Assembly: GCF_004683905.1 (NCBI RefSeq)
Contig: NZ_CP038438.1
Location: 2,170,001 to 2,234,000 of the forward strand
DNA: 64,000 bases
Direction of reading: 5' to 3'
DNA from: Pseudomonas fluorescens
GTDB lineage: Bacteria; Pseudomonadota; Gammaproteobacteria; Pseudomonadales; Pseudomonadaceae
Within the stretch, counting starts at the first letter, position 1. Each line of letters begins with the position of its first letter. This document shows positions 39,409 to 49,196 of the stretch, in pieces. A model generated the notes under the pieces. The model did no database searches, was not told the origin of the DNA, and worked only from the letters and a program-made list of their open reading frames with translations. Made by a program: the position numbers and the translations under genes.

Positions 39409-39501
39409 TTCGCGAGCAAGCCCGCTCCCACACTGGATCTTCAGTGAACACAGGATTTGTGGATGACAGCGATCCCCTGTGGGAGCGAGCTTGCTCGCGA
39501 A
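39409..39501. repeat. REPIN in outward orientation before selD
   Basis: The right-hand REP comes first here (TTCGCGAGCAAGCCCGCTCC), then a spacer, then GTGGGAGCGAGCTTGCTCGC. The arms face opposite to most REPINs of the window. Confidence 0.85.
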
Positions 39502-39581
39502 GGGGGCCGAACATTCAGCGCAAAAATCAGCCGGCCCGCGCTCTGCTAGAATCCGCCCCATCAACTGCCAGAGACTCTCCC

Positions 39582-40616
39582 ATGAGCGAGCCGATTCGCC
39601 TGACCCAATACAGCCACGGTGCCGGTTGTGGCTGCAAGATTTCCCCGCAGGTGCTGGAAGTGATTCTGGCCGGCAGCGGTGCGCAGAACCTTGACCCGAA
39701 ACTGTGGGTCGGCAATGCCTCGCGTGATGATGCGGCGGTGTACGAGATCGACGCCGAGCGCGGTGTGGTGTCGACCACCGACTTCTTCATGCCGATTGTC
39801 GACGATCCGTTCGACTTCGGCCGTATCGCCGCGACCAACGCGATCAGCGACATCTATGCGATGGGCGGCGATCCGTTGATGGCGATTGCGATCCTCGGCT
39901 GGCCGGTGAATGTGCTGGCGCCGGAAGTGGCGCGGGAAGTGATTCGCGGCGGGCGCGCGGTGTGTGACGCCGCCGGCATTCCGCTAGCCGGTGGGCATTC
40001 GATCGATGCGCCGGAGCCGATTTTCGGCCTGGCCGTGACCGGTCTGGTGGAAAAGCGCCACATGAAGCGCAACGACACCGCCACCGCCGGTTGCCTGCTG
40101 TACCTGACCAAGCCGTTGGGCATCGGCATCCTCACCACCGCCGAGAAGAAAGGCAAATTGCGTTCCAGCGACATTGGCGTGGCCCGTGACTGGATGTGCA
40201 CCCTGAACAAACCCGGCAGCCGTTTTGGCAAACTGGCCGGCGTCACCGCGATGACCGACGTTACCGGTTTCGGCCTGCTCGGGCATCTGGTGGAAATGGC
40301 CGACGGCAGCCACCTGACCGCACGTATCGGCTACAACCACGTGCCGCGTCTGGACAGCGTCGAGTACTACCTCGAACAGGGCTGTGTGCCCGGTGGCACC
40401 TTGCGTAACTTTGACAGCTATTCGAGCAAGCTCGGCCGTCTGCAGGAGTTGCACAAGCGCGTGCTGTGCGACCCGCAGACCAGCGGCGGTCTGTTGATTG
40501 CAGTTACACCGGAAGGCAACGCCGAATTCCTCGCCGTGGCTGCCGAACTGGGCCTGAACCTGGCGCCGATCGGCGAGCTGGTCGAGCGACAGACCCACGC
40601 AGTCGAGGTGAACTGA
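39582..40616 (+). CDS. selD: Selenide, water dikinase
   Basis: Enzyme of 344 residues that makes selenophosphate from selenide and ATP, the selenium donor for selenouridine and selenocysteine. The N-terminal motif [13 protein letters not shown] holds the catalytic Cys17 (a Cys form, not selenocysteine) and Lys. ATP-binding aspartates are in [10 protein letters not shown] and [12 protein letters not shown]. The stop overlaps the selU start by one base (TGATG), showing translational coupling, so its main use here is tRNA 2-selenouridine formation. selA, selB and selC are not in the window. Confidence 0.95.
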   Translation: MSEPIRLTQYSHGAGCGCKISPQVLEVILAGSGAQNLDPKLWVGNASRDDAAVYEIDAERGVVSTTDFFMPIVDDPFDFGRIAATNAISDIYAMGGDPLMAIAILGWPVNVLAPEVAREVIRGGRAVCDAAGIPLAGGHSIDAPEPIFGLAVTGLVEKRHMKRNDTATAGCLLYLTKPLGIGILTTAEKKGKLRSSDIGVARDWMCTLNKPGSRFGKLAGVTAMTDVTGFGLLGHLVEMADGSHLTARIGYNHVPRLDSVEYYLEQGCVPGGTLRNFDSYSSKLGRLQELHKRVLCDPQTSGGLLIAVTPEGNAEFLAVAAELGLNLAPIGELVERQTHAVEVN

Positions 40617-41719
40617 TGTCACGCGACTGCACCGATTACCGCGATATTTTCCTCAACGACCGGCCGATGATGGATGCCCGTGCGCCGATCGAGTTTGCCC
40701 ACGGCGCGTTTCCGGGCGTGGTCAACCTGCCGCTGATGAACGACCGCGAGCGCGAGCAGGTGGGCACCTGCTACAAGCAGCATGGGCAACAAGCCGCCAT
40801 CGCCCTGGGTGAGCGGCTGGTGTCTGCCGAAGTGCGGGAGCAGCGCATTCAAGGCTGGGTCGAGTTTGCCCGGGCACACCCCGACGGCTATCTGTATTGC
40901 TTTCGCGGCGGCTTGCGTTCGCAGATCGTCCAGCAATGGATCAAGGAAGAGGGCGGGATCGATTACCCGCGTGTCGGCGGTGGCTATAAGGCGATGCGTA
41001 CGTTCCTGCTGGAGACGATCGATCAGGCCGTGGCCGAGTGCGATATGGTGCTGCTGGGCGGCATGACCGGCACCGGCAAGACCGAATTGCTGGTGCAGTT
41101 GCGCAACGGACTGGATCTGGAAGGCCACGCCAATCATCGGGGCTCGAGTTTCGGCAAGCGCGCCACCGGCCAACCGACCAACATCGATTTTGAAAACCGT
41201 CTGGCCGTTGATCTGCTGAAAAAGCGCGCCGGCGGGATCCAGCAGTTTGTGCTGGAAGACGAGAGCCGGGTAGTCGGCAGTTGTGCCTTGCCATTGCCGC
41301 TGTACCGAGGCATGCAAGTGGCGCCGATGGTCTGGCTCGAAGACAGCCTGGAGCAGCGGGTCGAGCGGATTCTGCAGGATTACGTGATCAACCTGCACGC
41401 CGAGTTTGTCGCGGTGCATGGCGAGCAGGGCTTTGCGCTGTATGCCGAGCGGCTGATTGCGAGTTTGAACAATATCCAGCGCCGGCTGGGCGGCGAACGC
41501 CATCAGCGGATGTTCCTGCAGATGGAAGAGGCCTTGGCGGAGCAGGCGCGCAGCGGTTCGGTCGAGCAGTTCCGTGACTGGATCAGCGTGTTGCTGCGCG
41601 AATATTACGACCCGATGTATGCGTTCCAGCGTGAGAAGAAGGGCGGGCGGATCGAGTTTGCCGGGGAGCGCGGGGCGGTGCTGGAGTATTTGCGTGAGCG
41701 GGTGAATCAGCGGGTTTGA
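40616..41719 (+). CDS. selU: tRNA 2-selenouridine synthase
   Basis: Protein of 367 residues (also called MnmH/YbbB) that replaces sulfur with selenium at the wobble 2-thiouridine of Lys, Glu and Gln tRNAs. The N-terminal rhodanese domain carries catalytic Cys95 in CFRGGLRS; the C-terminal P-loop domain has GGMTGTGKT at 148-156, which binds a nucleotide or isoprenoid-diphosphate partner. Length matches the E. coli protein. Starts within the selD stop. Confidence 0.93.
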   Translation: MSRDCTDYRDIFLNDRPMMDARAPIEFAHGAFPGVVNLPLMNDREREQVGTCYKQHGQQAAIALGERLVSAEVREQRIQGWVEFARAHPDGYLYCFRGGLRSQIVQQWIKEEGGIDYPRVGGGYKAMRTFLLETIDQAVAECDMVLLGGMTGTGKTELLVQLRNGLDLEGHANHRGSSFGKRATGQPTNIDFENRLAVDLLKKRAGGIQQFVLEDESRVVGSCALPLPLYRGMQVAPMVWLEDSLEQRVERILQDYVINLHAEFVAVHGEQGFALYAERLIASLNNIQRRLGGERHQRMFLQMEEALAEQARSGSVEQFRDWISVLLREYYDPMYAFQREKKGGRIEFAGERGAVLEYLRERVNQRV

Positions 41720-41738
41720 GGGTGCTCTTGCGGGCCTC

Positions 41739-41830
41739 TTCGCGAGCAAGCCCGCTCCCACATTGGGTCTCCACTGGGCAGAAATTTCTGCCTGACGCAG
41801 ATCCCCTGTGGGAGCGGGCTTGCTCGCGAA
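41739..41830. repeat. REPIN in outward orientation after selU
   Basis: TTCGCGAGCAAGCCCGCTCC at the left and GTGGGAGCGGGCTTGCTCGC at the right, like the copy before selD, so the selD-selU pair is bracketed by two outward-facing REPINs. Confidence 0.85.
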
Positions 41831-41855
41831 AGGGCCGGTACAGGCAGCGCAAAAC

Positions 41856-42530
41856 TCAAGTCGGACAAGTCACCTTGCCGTTATCCAGCCCCTGCTTGTA
41901 GCTGTGGCTCTGCAGGCTGGCCTTGCCGTTGTGCCAGGTCAGGGTCAGCACGTACAGCGAATCGAAATCGCCAGCCGCCCAGTCATCGGTGATGGTCTGC
42001 TTTTCGCCGACTGCCTTGCCGGCAACCTTGTTGATCAGTTCCGGCAAATAGCCGTGCGACCATGCGGTGTAGATCGTCGCGTTGTGGTACTTGTCCTCGG
42101 TCAGCTCGCGCGCCAGATCACTGGTGTCGTTGGCGGAGAACTCGATGTTCACCGGCAGGCCGAGCTTGATCGCTGCGGGACTGATGGTCATCAACGGGCG
42201 GATGTAGCTGTAGGAGTTGTCTTGTTCGCCTTCCTCGACATTGCGTGTCGGGTTGGCGGCGAACACGTAATCGGCCTTGCCGAATTTTTCCGGCAGCAGG
42301 GTCGACAGCTCGATCGCCCGGTTCAGACCCTGACAGTTGAGCTGACCGAGACCGCCCTCGGGTTTTTCCGCGTGGCGCAGGAAGATCAGCGTCTGCGTAC
42401 CGTCCACCGGTTGCGCGCGAATCTGGCTCGATTCGAGCGACAAAGTCAGCGCACTGACTGCCAGCAGGGAGGGCAGGGCCACATAGGCGCGATGTTTGAA
42501 GCGTTTGGCGAAACTCATGAGGTTCGTCAT
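41856..42530 (-). CDS. Histidine-phosphatase-superfamily protein, exported
   Basis: Protein of 224 residues with an N-terminal hydrophobic segment (about 14-34). The phospho-His motif is LRHAEKP, and the second catalytic His is in AWSHGYLPEL. Together with the putative signal this suggests a periplasmic phosphatase of the histidine-phosphatase (phosphoglycerate-mutase-like) superfamily. Two possible starts exist (42530 and 42518) with no strong ribosome site for either. Substrate unknown. Divergent from the GST gene. Confidence 0.75.
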   Translation of the reverse strand: MTNLMSFAKRFKHRAYVALPSLLAVSALTLSLESSQIRAQPVDGTQTLIFLRHAEKPEGGLGQLNCQGLNRAIELSTLLPEKFGKADYVFAANPTRNVEEGEQDNSYSYIRPLMTISPAAIKLGLPVNIEFSANDTSDLARELTEDKYHNATIYTAWSHGYLPELINKVAGKAVGEKQTITDDWAAGDFDSLYVLTLTWHNGKASLQSHSYKQGLDNGKVTCPT

Positions 42531-42753
42531 TGAATATAGGATTCTTCAGCAAATTCGGTTGGGGCTGACCAACCCTTACACCGCGGGCTCCCAGCACCGG
42601 GTGTTGTCCATGTCGTGTCGTACTTCCCTTGCAAAGACATAGCTCAGAGTCCACTGAGGCCGCTTGGTTCGATCCTGGCTTCTGCACACTAGCTGCAGAA
42701 TGTTACGGTTCCTGGATTATGATCAGCGCTTTCCATGTGACTGGATGTTTCCC

Positions 42754-43452
42754 ATGACCGATCTGTCCGCGTTCCCCATCACCCAGAAATGGCCGGCGCA
42801 GTACCCTGACTGGATTCAGCTCTATTCCCTGCCGACCCCCAACGGCGTCAAGGTCTCGATCATGCTCGAAGAGATCGGCCTGCCCTACGAGCCGCACCGC
42901 GTGGGCTTCGACACGCAGGATCAGCTGTCTCCCGAGTTCCTGTCGCTGAACCCCAACAACAAGATTCCGGCGATCCTCGACCCCCACGGCCCGCAAGACC
43001 AGCCGCTGCCGCTGTTCGAATCCGGCGCGATCCTGATCTACCTCGCCGACAAGAGCGGCCAGTTGCTCGCCCAGGAGGGCGCGCTGCGCTACGAGACGAT
43101 TCAGTGGCTGATGTTCCAGATGGGCGGTATCGGCCCGATGTTCGGTCAGCTCGGTTTCTTCAACAAATTCGCCGGCAAGGACTACGAGGACAAGCGTCCG
43201 CGTGACCGCTATGTCGAGGAGAGCAGACGCCTGCTCAACGTGCTCGACAAACGCCTGGAAGGTCGTGACTGGATCATGGGCGAGCGCTACACCATCGCCG
43301 ACATCGCCACGTTCCCGTGGGTGCGTAACCTGATCGGGTTCTATGAGGCGGGGGATCTAGTGGGCATCAGCAACTTCCCGAACGTGACCCGGGTGCTGGA
43401 GCGATTTCTGGCTCGCCCGGCTGTGGTGCGCGGGTTGACCATTCCTTCCTGA
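42754..43452 (+). CDS. Glutathione S-transferase family protein (YfcG/YghU-like)
   Basis: Cytoplasmic protein of 232 residues. Thioredoxin-like N-terminal domain: LYSLPTPNGVKVSIMLEEIG with TPNG, where the residue that contacts glutathione sits, then NPNNKIPAIL (cis-Pro) and LFESGAILIYLAD. The alpha-helical C-terminal domain ends in RFLARPAVVRGL. The TPNGVKV motif is typical of the nu/YfcG-YghU disulfide-reductase-like group. An alternative longer start (42664) is not supported. Confidence 0.83.
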   Translation: MTDLSAFPITQKWPAQYPDWIQLYSLPTPNGVKVSIMLEEIGLPYEPHRVGFDTQDQLSPEFLSLNPNNKIPAILDPHGPQDQPLPLFESGAILIYLADKSGQLLAQEGALRYETIQWLMFQMGGIGPMFGQLGFFNKFAGKDYEDKRPRDRYVEESRRLLNVLDKRLEGRDWIMGERYTIADIATFPWVRNLIGFYEAGDLVGISNFPNVTRVLERFLARPAVVRGLTIPS

Positions 43453-43467
43453 GGCCACACATAACCC

Positions 43468-43556
43468 TGTGGGAGCGGGCTTGCTCGCGAAGGCGTCGTG
43501 TCAGTCAACACGTCTTTTTCTGATACACCTCCTTCGCGAGCAAACCCGCTCCCACA
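43468..43556. repeat. REPIN between GST and hemB
   Basis: Main-subtype inverted REP pair. Confidence 0.9.
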
Positions 43557-43695
43557 GGAATAGTGATGACGCCCGCAGATTATTGCGTCCTCGGTAACGC
43601 ACTGTTGATTGATCCAGGTTTGTACCTGCGCCCACCGAAGGCATAAGCTTCGCCCCCTACGACTTTCGTCTCATCTGCCGTTTTCAGGAAGATCC

Positions 43696-44670
43696 ATGTC
43701 CAGCCAGTTCCCCGAAGCACGTCCCCGCCGTCTGCGCCGCAATGCGAGCCTGCGCAGCCTGTTCCAGGAAACCGAGTTCAGCCTGAATGATCTGGTGCTG
43801 CCGATTTTCGTCGAAGAAGAGATTGACGACTTCGTGCCGATCAAGAGCATGCCGGGGGTGATGCGCATTCCCGAGCGCAAGCTGGCCAGTGAAATCGAGC
43901 GTTATGCCCGTGCCGGGATCAAGTCGGTGATGACCTTTGGCGTGTCCCATCACCTGGACGCCAACGGCAGCGACACCTGGCGCGAAGAGGGACTGGTTTC
44001 GCGCATGTCGCGGATTGCCAAGGACGCGGTGCCGGAAATGATCGTGATGTCCGACACCTGCTTCTGCGAATACACCGATCACGGCCACTGCGGCGTGATG
44101 CACAACCACGAAGTCGACAATGACCAGACCCTGATCAACCTTGGTAAACAGGCGGTGGCCGCGGCGCGTGCCGGTGCTGACGTGATCGCCCCGTCGGCGG
44201 CGATGGACGGTCAGGTGCGGGCAATTCGCCGGGCACTGGATGACGCCGGTTTCACCCAGATTCCGATCATGGCCTACTCGACCAAATTCGCCTCGGCGCT
44301 GTACGGCCCGTTCCGCGAAGCCGGTGGCAGCGCGCTGAAGGGCGACCGCAAAAGTTATCAGATGAACCCGATGAACCGCCGCGAAGCCCTGCGCGAATCG
44401 CTGCTCGACGAGCAGGAAGGCGCCGATGCGCTGATGGTCAAGCCGGCCGGTGCGTACCTCGACATCATCCGCGACATTCGTGAAGCCTCGAACCTGCCGC
44501 TGTCGGCGTATCAGGTCAGCGGCGAGTACGCGATGATCAAGTTCGGCGCCCAGGCCGGTGCAATCGACGAGGATCGCGTGGTGCGCGAAAGCCTGGGCGC
44601 GATCAAGCGCGCGGGGGCGGACCTGATCTTCACCTACTTTGCGATGGATCTGGCGCTGGCCGGGATCTGA
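43696..44670 (+). CDS. hemB: Delta-aminolevulinic acid dehydratase, zinc type
   Basis: Porphobilinogen synthase of 324 residues, second step of tetrapyrrole synthesis. The two active-site lysines are Lys197 (YSTKFAS) and Lys249 (MVKPAGAY). The metal loop [11 protein letters not shown] has three Cys (122, 124, 132), the zinc-binding form. As remembered, P. aeruginosa HemB is a magnesium form with Asp in this loop, so this could be a zinc-dependent second copy. An AGGAAG ribosome site precedes the ATG. No other haem gene is adjacent. Confidence 0.92.
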   Translation: MSSQFPEARPRRLRRNASLRSLFQETEFSLNDLVLPIFVEEEIDDFVPIKSMPGVMRIPERKLASEIERYARAGIKSVMTFGVSHHLDANGSDTWREEGLVSRMSRIAKDAVPEMIVMSDTCFCEYTDHGHCGVMHNHEVDNDQTLINLGKQAVAAARAGADVIAPSAAMDGQVRAIRRALDDAGFTQIPIMAYSTKFASALYGPFREAGGSALKGDRKSYQMNPMNRREALRESLLDEQEGADALMVKPAGAYLDIIRDIREASNLPLSAYQVSGEYAMIKFGAQAGAIDEDRVVRESLGAIKRAGADLIFTYFAMDLALAGI

Positions 44671-44688
44671 ACCCCAGCGCATAGCCCC

Positions 44689-44777
44689 TGTAGGAGTGAG
44701 CCTGCTCGCGATAGCGGTGTATCAGTCACAGCATCTTTGACTGACACACCGCTATCGCGAGCAGGCTCACTCCTACA
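44689..44777. repeat. REPIN, GTAGGAGTGAGCC subtype
   Basis: TGTAGGAGTGAGCCTGCTCG with inverse CGAGCAGGCTCACTCCTACA, between hemB and the convergent monooxygenase. Confidence 0.9.
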
Positions 44778-44792
44778 GTTTTTTGTGCTGTG

Positions 44793-46328
44793 TCAGGGGC
44801 AGTTGAAGTAGGGTCGGATCCCGTGATCCCGGAAATACCGCTCGATCACCTTCGGATCCGCGCTGTTATCGGCTATCGCCACATAGGTATCCGGGCGCAA
44901 CAGGTAAAAACCGTTACGCCCCAACCCCGCCGTGTCAAACGCCGGCCGCCAGTCGAACACGTGCAGCGGCAGATGGTGTTCATTGCACCAGGCGATCATC
45001 TCGTCGCTGGTGTCGCCGTACACGTGCACCTGCCAGCAGGGCTGGCGCAGTGGCTCGAAATTATCCCCCTCGCCATCATGCGCCCACGGCAAGCGGTCGC
45101 CGCCATGCACATGGCCGGCCGTGCCTTGGCTCAGCGGCATGCCGCGATAGTTGAGGGTGACCTGTGAGACGGTGCGAAAGAGGAACTCGCGGCTGGCCTC
45201 GAACGTGGCCATTTTCGGGATCAAAAAGGGTGCCAGGCGCGTACGCAGCAGATCGGCGATGCGCCCTTCGGCGGTGACGAAGCTGAACACCTTGTCGGTG
45301 GTTGACACCAGCCGCCGGGCGAAGGCGATGCGTTCGGTTTCGTAAGTGTCGAGCAGCTTCGCCGTGGCGCTGCCGTTGAGCACGGCGGCGAGTTTCCAGG
45401 CCAGGTTGATCGCATCGCCAATGCCGGTGTTCATGCCCTGGCCGCCGGCAGGGCTGTGCACATGCGCGGCGTCGCCGAGGAGAAACGCCCGACCGCTGCG
45501 AAAGTGCTCGGCCACGCGGTGATGCACGCGGTAGGTGGAGAACCAGTTGACCTCGTCGATGTGAACTTTCAGGTGCTCGATGGCGCGGCTGCTGACGTCG
45601 GCAAATTGCAGGGTTTCGGCGCGGTCGGCACGTTCGTCACGCACGGTGCCGATCAGTCGGGCACGGCCTTCACCGGCCAGCGGGAACACCGCGAGAAAAT
45701 CCGCTTCGTCCAGATCCAGGTGCAGCTCGCCATTCAGCGCCGGGCCGCTGGCCTGCACATCCGCCACGTAGAAAATCTGCTGATAGGTGCCGCCCGGGAA
45801 CCCGGTGTCGAGGGTTTTTCGCACCACCGAGCGCGCGCCGTCGCAGCCTGCCAGAAAGCACGCCTGACAGATTTCCTGCTGCCCGTCCGGTAAGCGCAGA
45901 TGCGCGCTGAGGCCGTCGCCGGTTTCTTCGAAACTCACAAGCTCGGTGTTGCGCTCAACCGTCACGTCATAGTCTTCGAGGCGTTCGAGCAGGAGCCGTT
46001 CGTGCAGGTCCTGGGGGAAGATTTCGATGAACGAGTAGGGCGTCAGGCCTTCGCCGATGCGCTGCAACGGCAACTGCGCGACCGGTTTGCCCTTGACCCA
46101 GAAATTCGCCGCCGCGACCTTGTGGCCGTTGCGCACCACGGTGTCGGCCAGGTCCAGCTGGCGATACAACTCCAGGGTGCGCGCCTGCACCGCCAGTGCT
46201 CGTGAGGTGGTGCCGGGCGCGGAGGTCTTGTCGATGATGCGCACGCGCACGCCCAGTTTGCTCAGCCACAGGGCCAGCACCAGACCGGTCGGGCCGGCAC
46301 CGATGATCAGTACGTCGCTGCGGTTCAT
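44793..46328 (-). CDS. FAD-dependent aromatic-type monooxygenase
   Basis: Class A flavoprotein hydroxylase of 511 residues. The FAD motifs are all present: GAGPTG (residues 10-15), DGARSVVRK around 165 and GDAAHVHSPAGGQGMN around 280. A thioredoxin-like C-terminal domain completes a PheA/MhpA-like layout. Such enzymes hydroxylate phenols or resorcinol-like rings with NADPH and O2. No ring-cleavage or other catabolic gene is adjacent, so the substrate is unknown. The frame begins MNRSDVLIIGAG, a normal start. Confidence 0.82.
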   Translation of the reverse strand: MNRSDVLIIGAGPTGLVLALWLSKLGVRVRIIDKTSAPGTTSRALAVQARTLELYRQLDLADTVVRNGHKVAAANFWVKGKPVAQLPLQRIGEGLTPYSFIEIFPQDLHERLLLERLEDYDVTVERNTELVSFEETGDGLSAHLRLPDGQQEICQACFLAGCDGARSVVRKTLDTGFPGGTYQQIFYVADVQASGPALNGELHLDLDEADFLAVFPLAGEGRARLIGTVRDERADRAETLQFADVSSRAIEHLKVHIDEVNWFSTYRVHHRVAEHFRSGRAFLLGDAAHVHSPAGGQGMNTGIGDAINLAWKLAAVLNGSATAKLLDTYETERIAFARRLVSTTDKVFSFVTAEGRIADLLRTRLAPFLIPKMATFEASREFLFRTVSQVTLNYRGMPLSQGTAGHVHGGDRLPWAHDGEGDNFEPLRQPCWQVHVYGDTSDEMIAWCNEHHLPLHVFDWRPAFDTAGLGRNGFYLLRPDTYVAIADNSADPKVIERYFRDHGIRPYFNCP

Positions 46329-46401
46329 GGGCCTGTCCTCCGTTGGCTGCGCAGCAAGTATGGATCAGATGGAAAGGGTGGCCAGTTGATCGGTCAGACG
46401 G

Positions 46402-46440
46402 AAAAAGGCCCCGCAGCGGTGGGGCTGTGGGGCCTTTTTT
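46402..46440 (-). terminator. Rho-independent terminator between receptor and monooxygenase genes
   Basis: AAGGCCCC and GGGGCCTT form an 8-bp stem around a 16-base loop, with A-run on one side and T-run on the other. Because both strands have a run, it could act in both directions; its most useful role is ending the siderophore-receptor transcript on the minus strand. Confidence 0.75.
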
Positions 46441-46477
46441 CGGGTGTTTGGCAGGAGATTTGGTGACAGTGAAATTT

Positions 46478-46646
46478 GCCCCCTCACCCCAGCCCTCTCC
46501 CCCAAAGGGGGCGAGGGGGAAAGGGAGCCGATTTGGGTGCCTTTCAAAACCTTAGTTCGACTCGGTGGCACACGTCGGCGTGACTCGAAAGAACACCGCG
46601 GTCAGTCCCCTCTCCCTACGGGAGAGGGCTAGGGTGAGGGGCTTTT
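46478..46646. repeat. Inverted repeat of CCCTCTCCC...GGGAGAGGG family
   Basis: Third copy of the family seen at 19660 and 22222. Outer palindromes CCCTCACCCCAGCCCTCTCC and GGGAGAGGGCTAGGGTGAGG bracket a 130-base interior. It fills much of the 339-base gap, together with the terminator. Confidence 0.8.
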
Positions 46647-46667
46647 GAGGGTGAGGGCTTCTCAGCT

Positions 46668-48872
46668 TTAAAAATCGATAGTGCCCGACAGCTTCGCCAC
46701 CCGCGGCTCACCCTGGGTCAGATAGCCGCCCTGCGCCGATTCCCAATACTTCTTGTTGGCCAGGTTTTCGACGCCCAGACGCAGGGTCACGTCTTTCTGC
46801 GAGACCTTGAACGCATAACGCGCACCCGCGTCGAAGCGATTCCAGGTTGGCAGGCTGAGGTTGTTGGCCGCGTCGGCGTACTGGCCGCCGGTGCGCAGCA
46901 TCCGCGCATTCAGCGCCACGCCTTGCAGGCCCGGTACATCCCAATCGGCGCCGGCGTTGAACTGGAAGCTCGGCACGCCGATGGCACGGTTGCCGTCGTT
47001 GGCGCCGTTCTGGGTGTTGCGCAGTTCGGTGTCCATCAGCGTCAGGCCGCTGATCAGGCGCAGGCCATTGATCGGCTCGCCGAACACGTTCATCTCTACG
47101 CCTTTGTTGATCTGCTCGCCTTCACGCACGTAAGTGCAGGTGGTGGCGCTGTTGATTTCACAGTAGCCATCGCTCGGCTGCTCGATGCGATAGACGCCCA
47201 GGCTCGCGCCGTAAGTGCCCATGTCGACCTTGACCCCGGCCTCGGTCTGCTTGGAGCGGGCCGGTGCGTAGACTTCGTTGCCGTTGGTCACGCGCAAGCC
47301 GCCGGTGCTGGCTGGCGAGGTCGGCCCCTGGGCCAGGCCTTCGATGTGGTTGGCGTAGAACGACACGTGTTCCCACGGCTTGAACACGATGCCGTAGACC
47401 GGCGTGGTGATCGATTCGTCGTAGCTCGACTTGCGGCTGCCGCTGCCGTAACTGGCGTAGTTGTAGCCTTGCACCACCAGTTGCTGGCGACGCAGGCCAG
47501 CGGTGATCAGCAGGCGATCATCGAAGAAACCGAGGGTGTCGGAGAGCGCGAGGCTGCGGTTGAAGGTCTTGCCGACGATGCCCGGGTCATTGAGATCGCC
47601 GCCGGAAAAATTGCCGACCGGCGACGGCGTTTCCACCGGGTGGTAGATGTTGTTGGCGTACTTGGTCAGGTCGAAATCATAGGCACTGCGCTGTTCGGCC
47701 CACAGACCGCTGAGGCCGAAATTGAGCTTGTGGCTGACGGCGCCGGTGTTGAACTTGCCGTTGAGACCGGCCATCAGGCTGGTGTTGTCCTCATCGTGGG
47801 GGATGAACGAGCCGGTGGTGTAGGAGGCGCCGTTGTTGCCCACCAGCGTGGTCGAATTGTAGCGCCCGACCTCGCGGGTGTGCTTGGCGCCGCCAGCGAC
47901 GTACGCGGTCCAGTTGTCGTTCAGGTCGTACTCGGCGCGGAGCATGCCGAAGGTGTCTTCGATGTCGGTGTAGCCCCACTTCGGCGCGTAGTTGGTGTCG
48001 GCCGACGGCGCGTCCGGAATGTGCGTGGCGGTGCCGAGGTTGACCGAGTTGCGGCCACCGTTGACGCGTTCCTTCTGGTAGGCGAAGTCGCCGGAAATAC
48101 GCAGCGCGTCACCACGATAGTCGAGGCCGATGCTGAACAGTTTCGAGCGCTGGTTTTCGTGATCGATGCCGGTGTCGCCTTCGCGCTGGGACAGGTTGAT
48201 CCGCGCGCCGAAGCGGTTGTCTTCGCCGAATCGCTGGCCGATATCAAAGTGCTGACCGATGCGACCTTCGCTGTTGATATCGGTGGTGTAGCGGCGCAGC
48301 GGCTCGTCGCCGGCACGTTTGGGTTGCAGGTTGACGCCGCCACCGATGCCGGAGCCGGTCGGGGTCACGCCGTTGATGAAAGCGTTGGGACCTTTGAACA
48401 CTTCCACGCGCTCCAGGGCGTCAGTGGAAATGATCTGCCGCGGCAGCACGCCGTACAGGCCGTTATAGGAAATGTCGTCGCCGTTTAGCGGCAAGCCGCG
48501 GATCATGAACACCTGCGCCTGGTTGGAGAAGCCCGAGGCCTGACGCACCGACGAATCATTGAGCAACACGTCGGCAACGTTTTCCGCTTGCTGGTCCTGA
48601 ATCAGCTGTTCGGTGTACGACGCGGCGCTGAACGGCGCGTCCATCATGTCCTGATTGCCGAGCACGCCGAGCTGACCGCCACGGGCGACCTGACCACCGG
48701 CGTAGACCGGGGGCAGGGCGTTGGACGTTGGCGTTTGGGCGTTGATGTTGACGTTGTCGAGCACCAGCTCCTTGCCGTTTTCGTCGGCAGCGTGAGCGGT
48801 GACAGTCAGGGAGCACAGCAGGGCAAGAAGCGTCGGGCGAAACGGGACGGCGAGTCGAGCTGAAACGGGCAT
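46668..48872 (-). CDS. TonB-dependent siderophore receptor
   Basis: Outer-membrane receptor of 734 residues with signal peptide (cleaved near TAHA, residue 28). The plug (50-175) has QVFMIRGLPLNGDD and ERVEVFKGPNAFINGVTPTG, the signature of FhuE/FcuA-type siderophore receptors. The barrel ends in LSGTIDF. There is no N-terminal secretin/STN signalling extension, so it should not control its own sigma factor. Ferrichrome or another hydroxamate or catecholate siderophore is possible. A weak Fur-like site is seen upstream (48951-48969). Confidence 0.87.
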   Translation of the reverse strand: MPVSARLAVPFRPTLLALLCSLTVTAHAADENGKELVLDNVNINAQTPTSNALPPVYAGGQVARGGQLGVLGNQDMMDAPFSAASYTEQLIQDQQAENVADVLLNDSSVRQASGFSNQAQVFMIRGLPLNGDDISYNGLYGVLPRQIISTDALERVEVFKGPNAFINGVTPTGSGIGGGVNLQPKRAGDEPLRRYTTDINSEGRIGQHFDIGQRFGEDNRFGARINLSQREGDTGIDHENQRSKLFSIGLDYRGDALRISGDFAYQKERVNGGRNSVNLGTATHIPDAPSADTNYAPKWGYTDIEDTFGMLRAEYDLNDNWTAYVAGGAKHTREVGRYNSTTLVGNNGASYTTGSFIPHDEDNTSLMAGLNGKFNTGAVSHKLNFGLSGLWAEQRSAYDFDLTKYANNIYHPVETPSPVGNFSGGDLNDPGIVGKTFNRSLALSDTLGFFDDRLLITAGLRRQQLVVQGYNYASYGSGSRKSSYDESITTPVYGIVFKPWEHVSFYANHIEGLAQGPTSPASTGGLRVTNGNEVYAPARSKQTEAGVKVDMGTYGASLGVYRIEQPSDGYCEINSATTCTYVREGEQINKGVEMNVFGEPINGLRLISGLTLMDTELRNTQNGANDGNRAIGVPSFQFNAGADWDVPGLQGVALNARMLRTGGQYADAANNLSLPTWNRFDAGARYAFKVSQKDVTLRLGVENLANKKYWESAQGGYLTQGEPRVAKLSGTIDF

Positions 48873-48950
48873 GTCGATACCTGGAGGCGTGCGGCTGGTG
48901 AGAAAATTAGAACGGCGCGGGGAACTCCTTGCGCAAATACGACTCCAGGC

Positions 48951-48969
48951 GCAAATGATAGGAGTTCGC
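48951..48969 (-). promoter_or_regulatory. Possible weak Fur site before siderophore receptor
   Basis: GCAAATGATAGGAGTTCGC matches the classical 19-bp Fur consensus at 11 of 19 positions, 79 bases upstream of the receptor start. The central AATGATA part fits well, the right half poorly. Confidence 0.35.
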
Positions 48970-49024
48970 AGTAACGTTTTGCAATCAGTTTATCTTGCTG
49001 AATTTCCCGATCCGAATGGAAACC

Positions 49025-49121
49025 TGTAGTGAGGGGATTTATCCCCGATGGCGCGCGGAGCGGGTCGCTTTGATATTGGAAGGCTGCTGCGAAGTCCATC
49101 GGGGATAAATCACCTCACCAC
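49025..49121. repeat. GTGAGGGGATTTATCCCC inverted repeat
   Basis: AGTGAGGGGATTTATCCCCG at the left and CGGGGATAAATCACCTCACC at the right. Same family as 16100-16220. Confidence 0.8.
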
Positions 49122-49196
49122 AAAGGTCACAGTCCTAGCCTGCGTCACACTTTTGATCGTATGGTGAACCCGCCTCAATGCACGCCAAGGAGCGCC

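Noticed and set aside
42620..42700. tRNA-like traces (GGTTCGATCC with an AGCTCAG segment) upstream of the GST gene
   Set aside because: Stems for the T-arm do not pair and no acceptor or anticodon arm can be formed in the available length.
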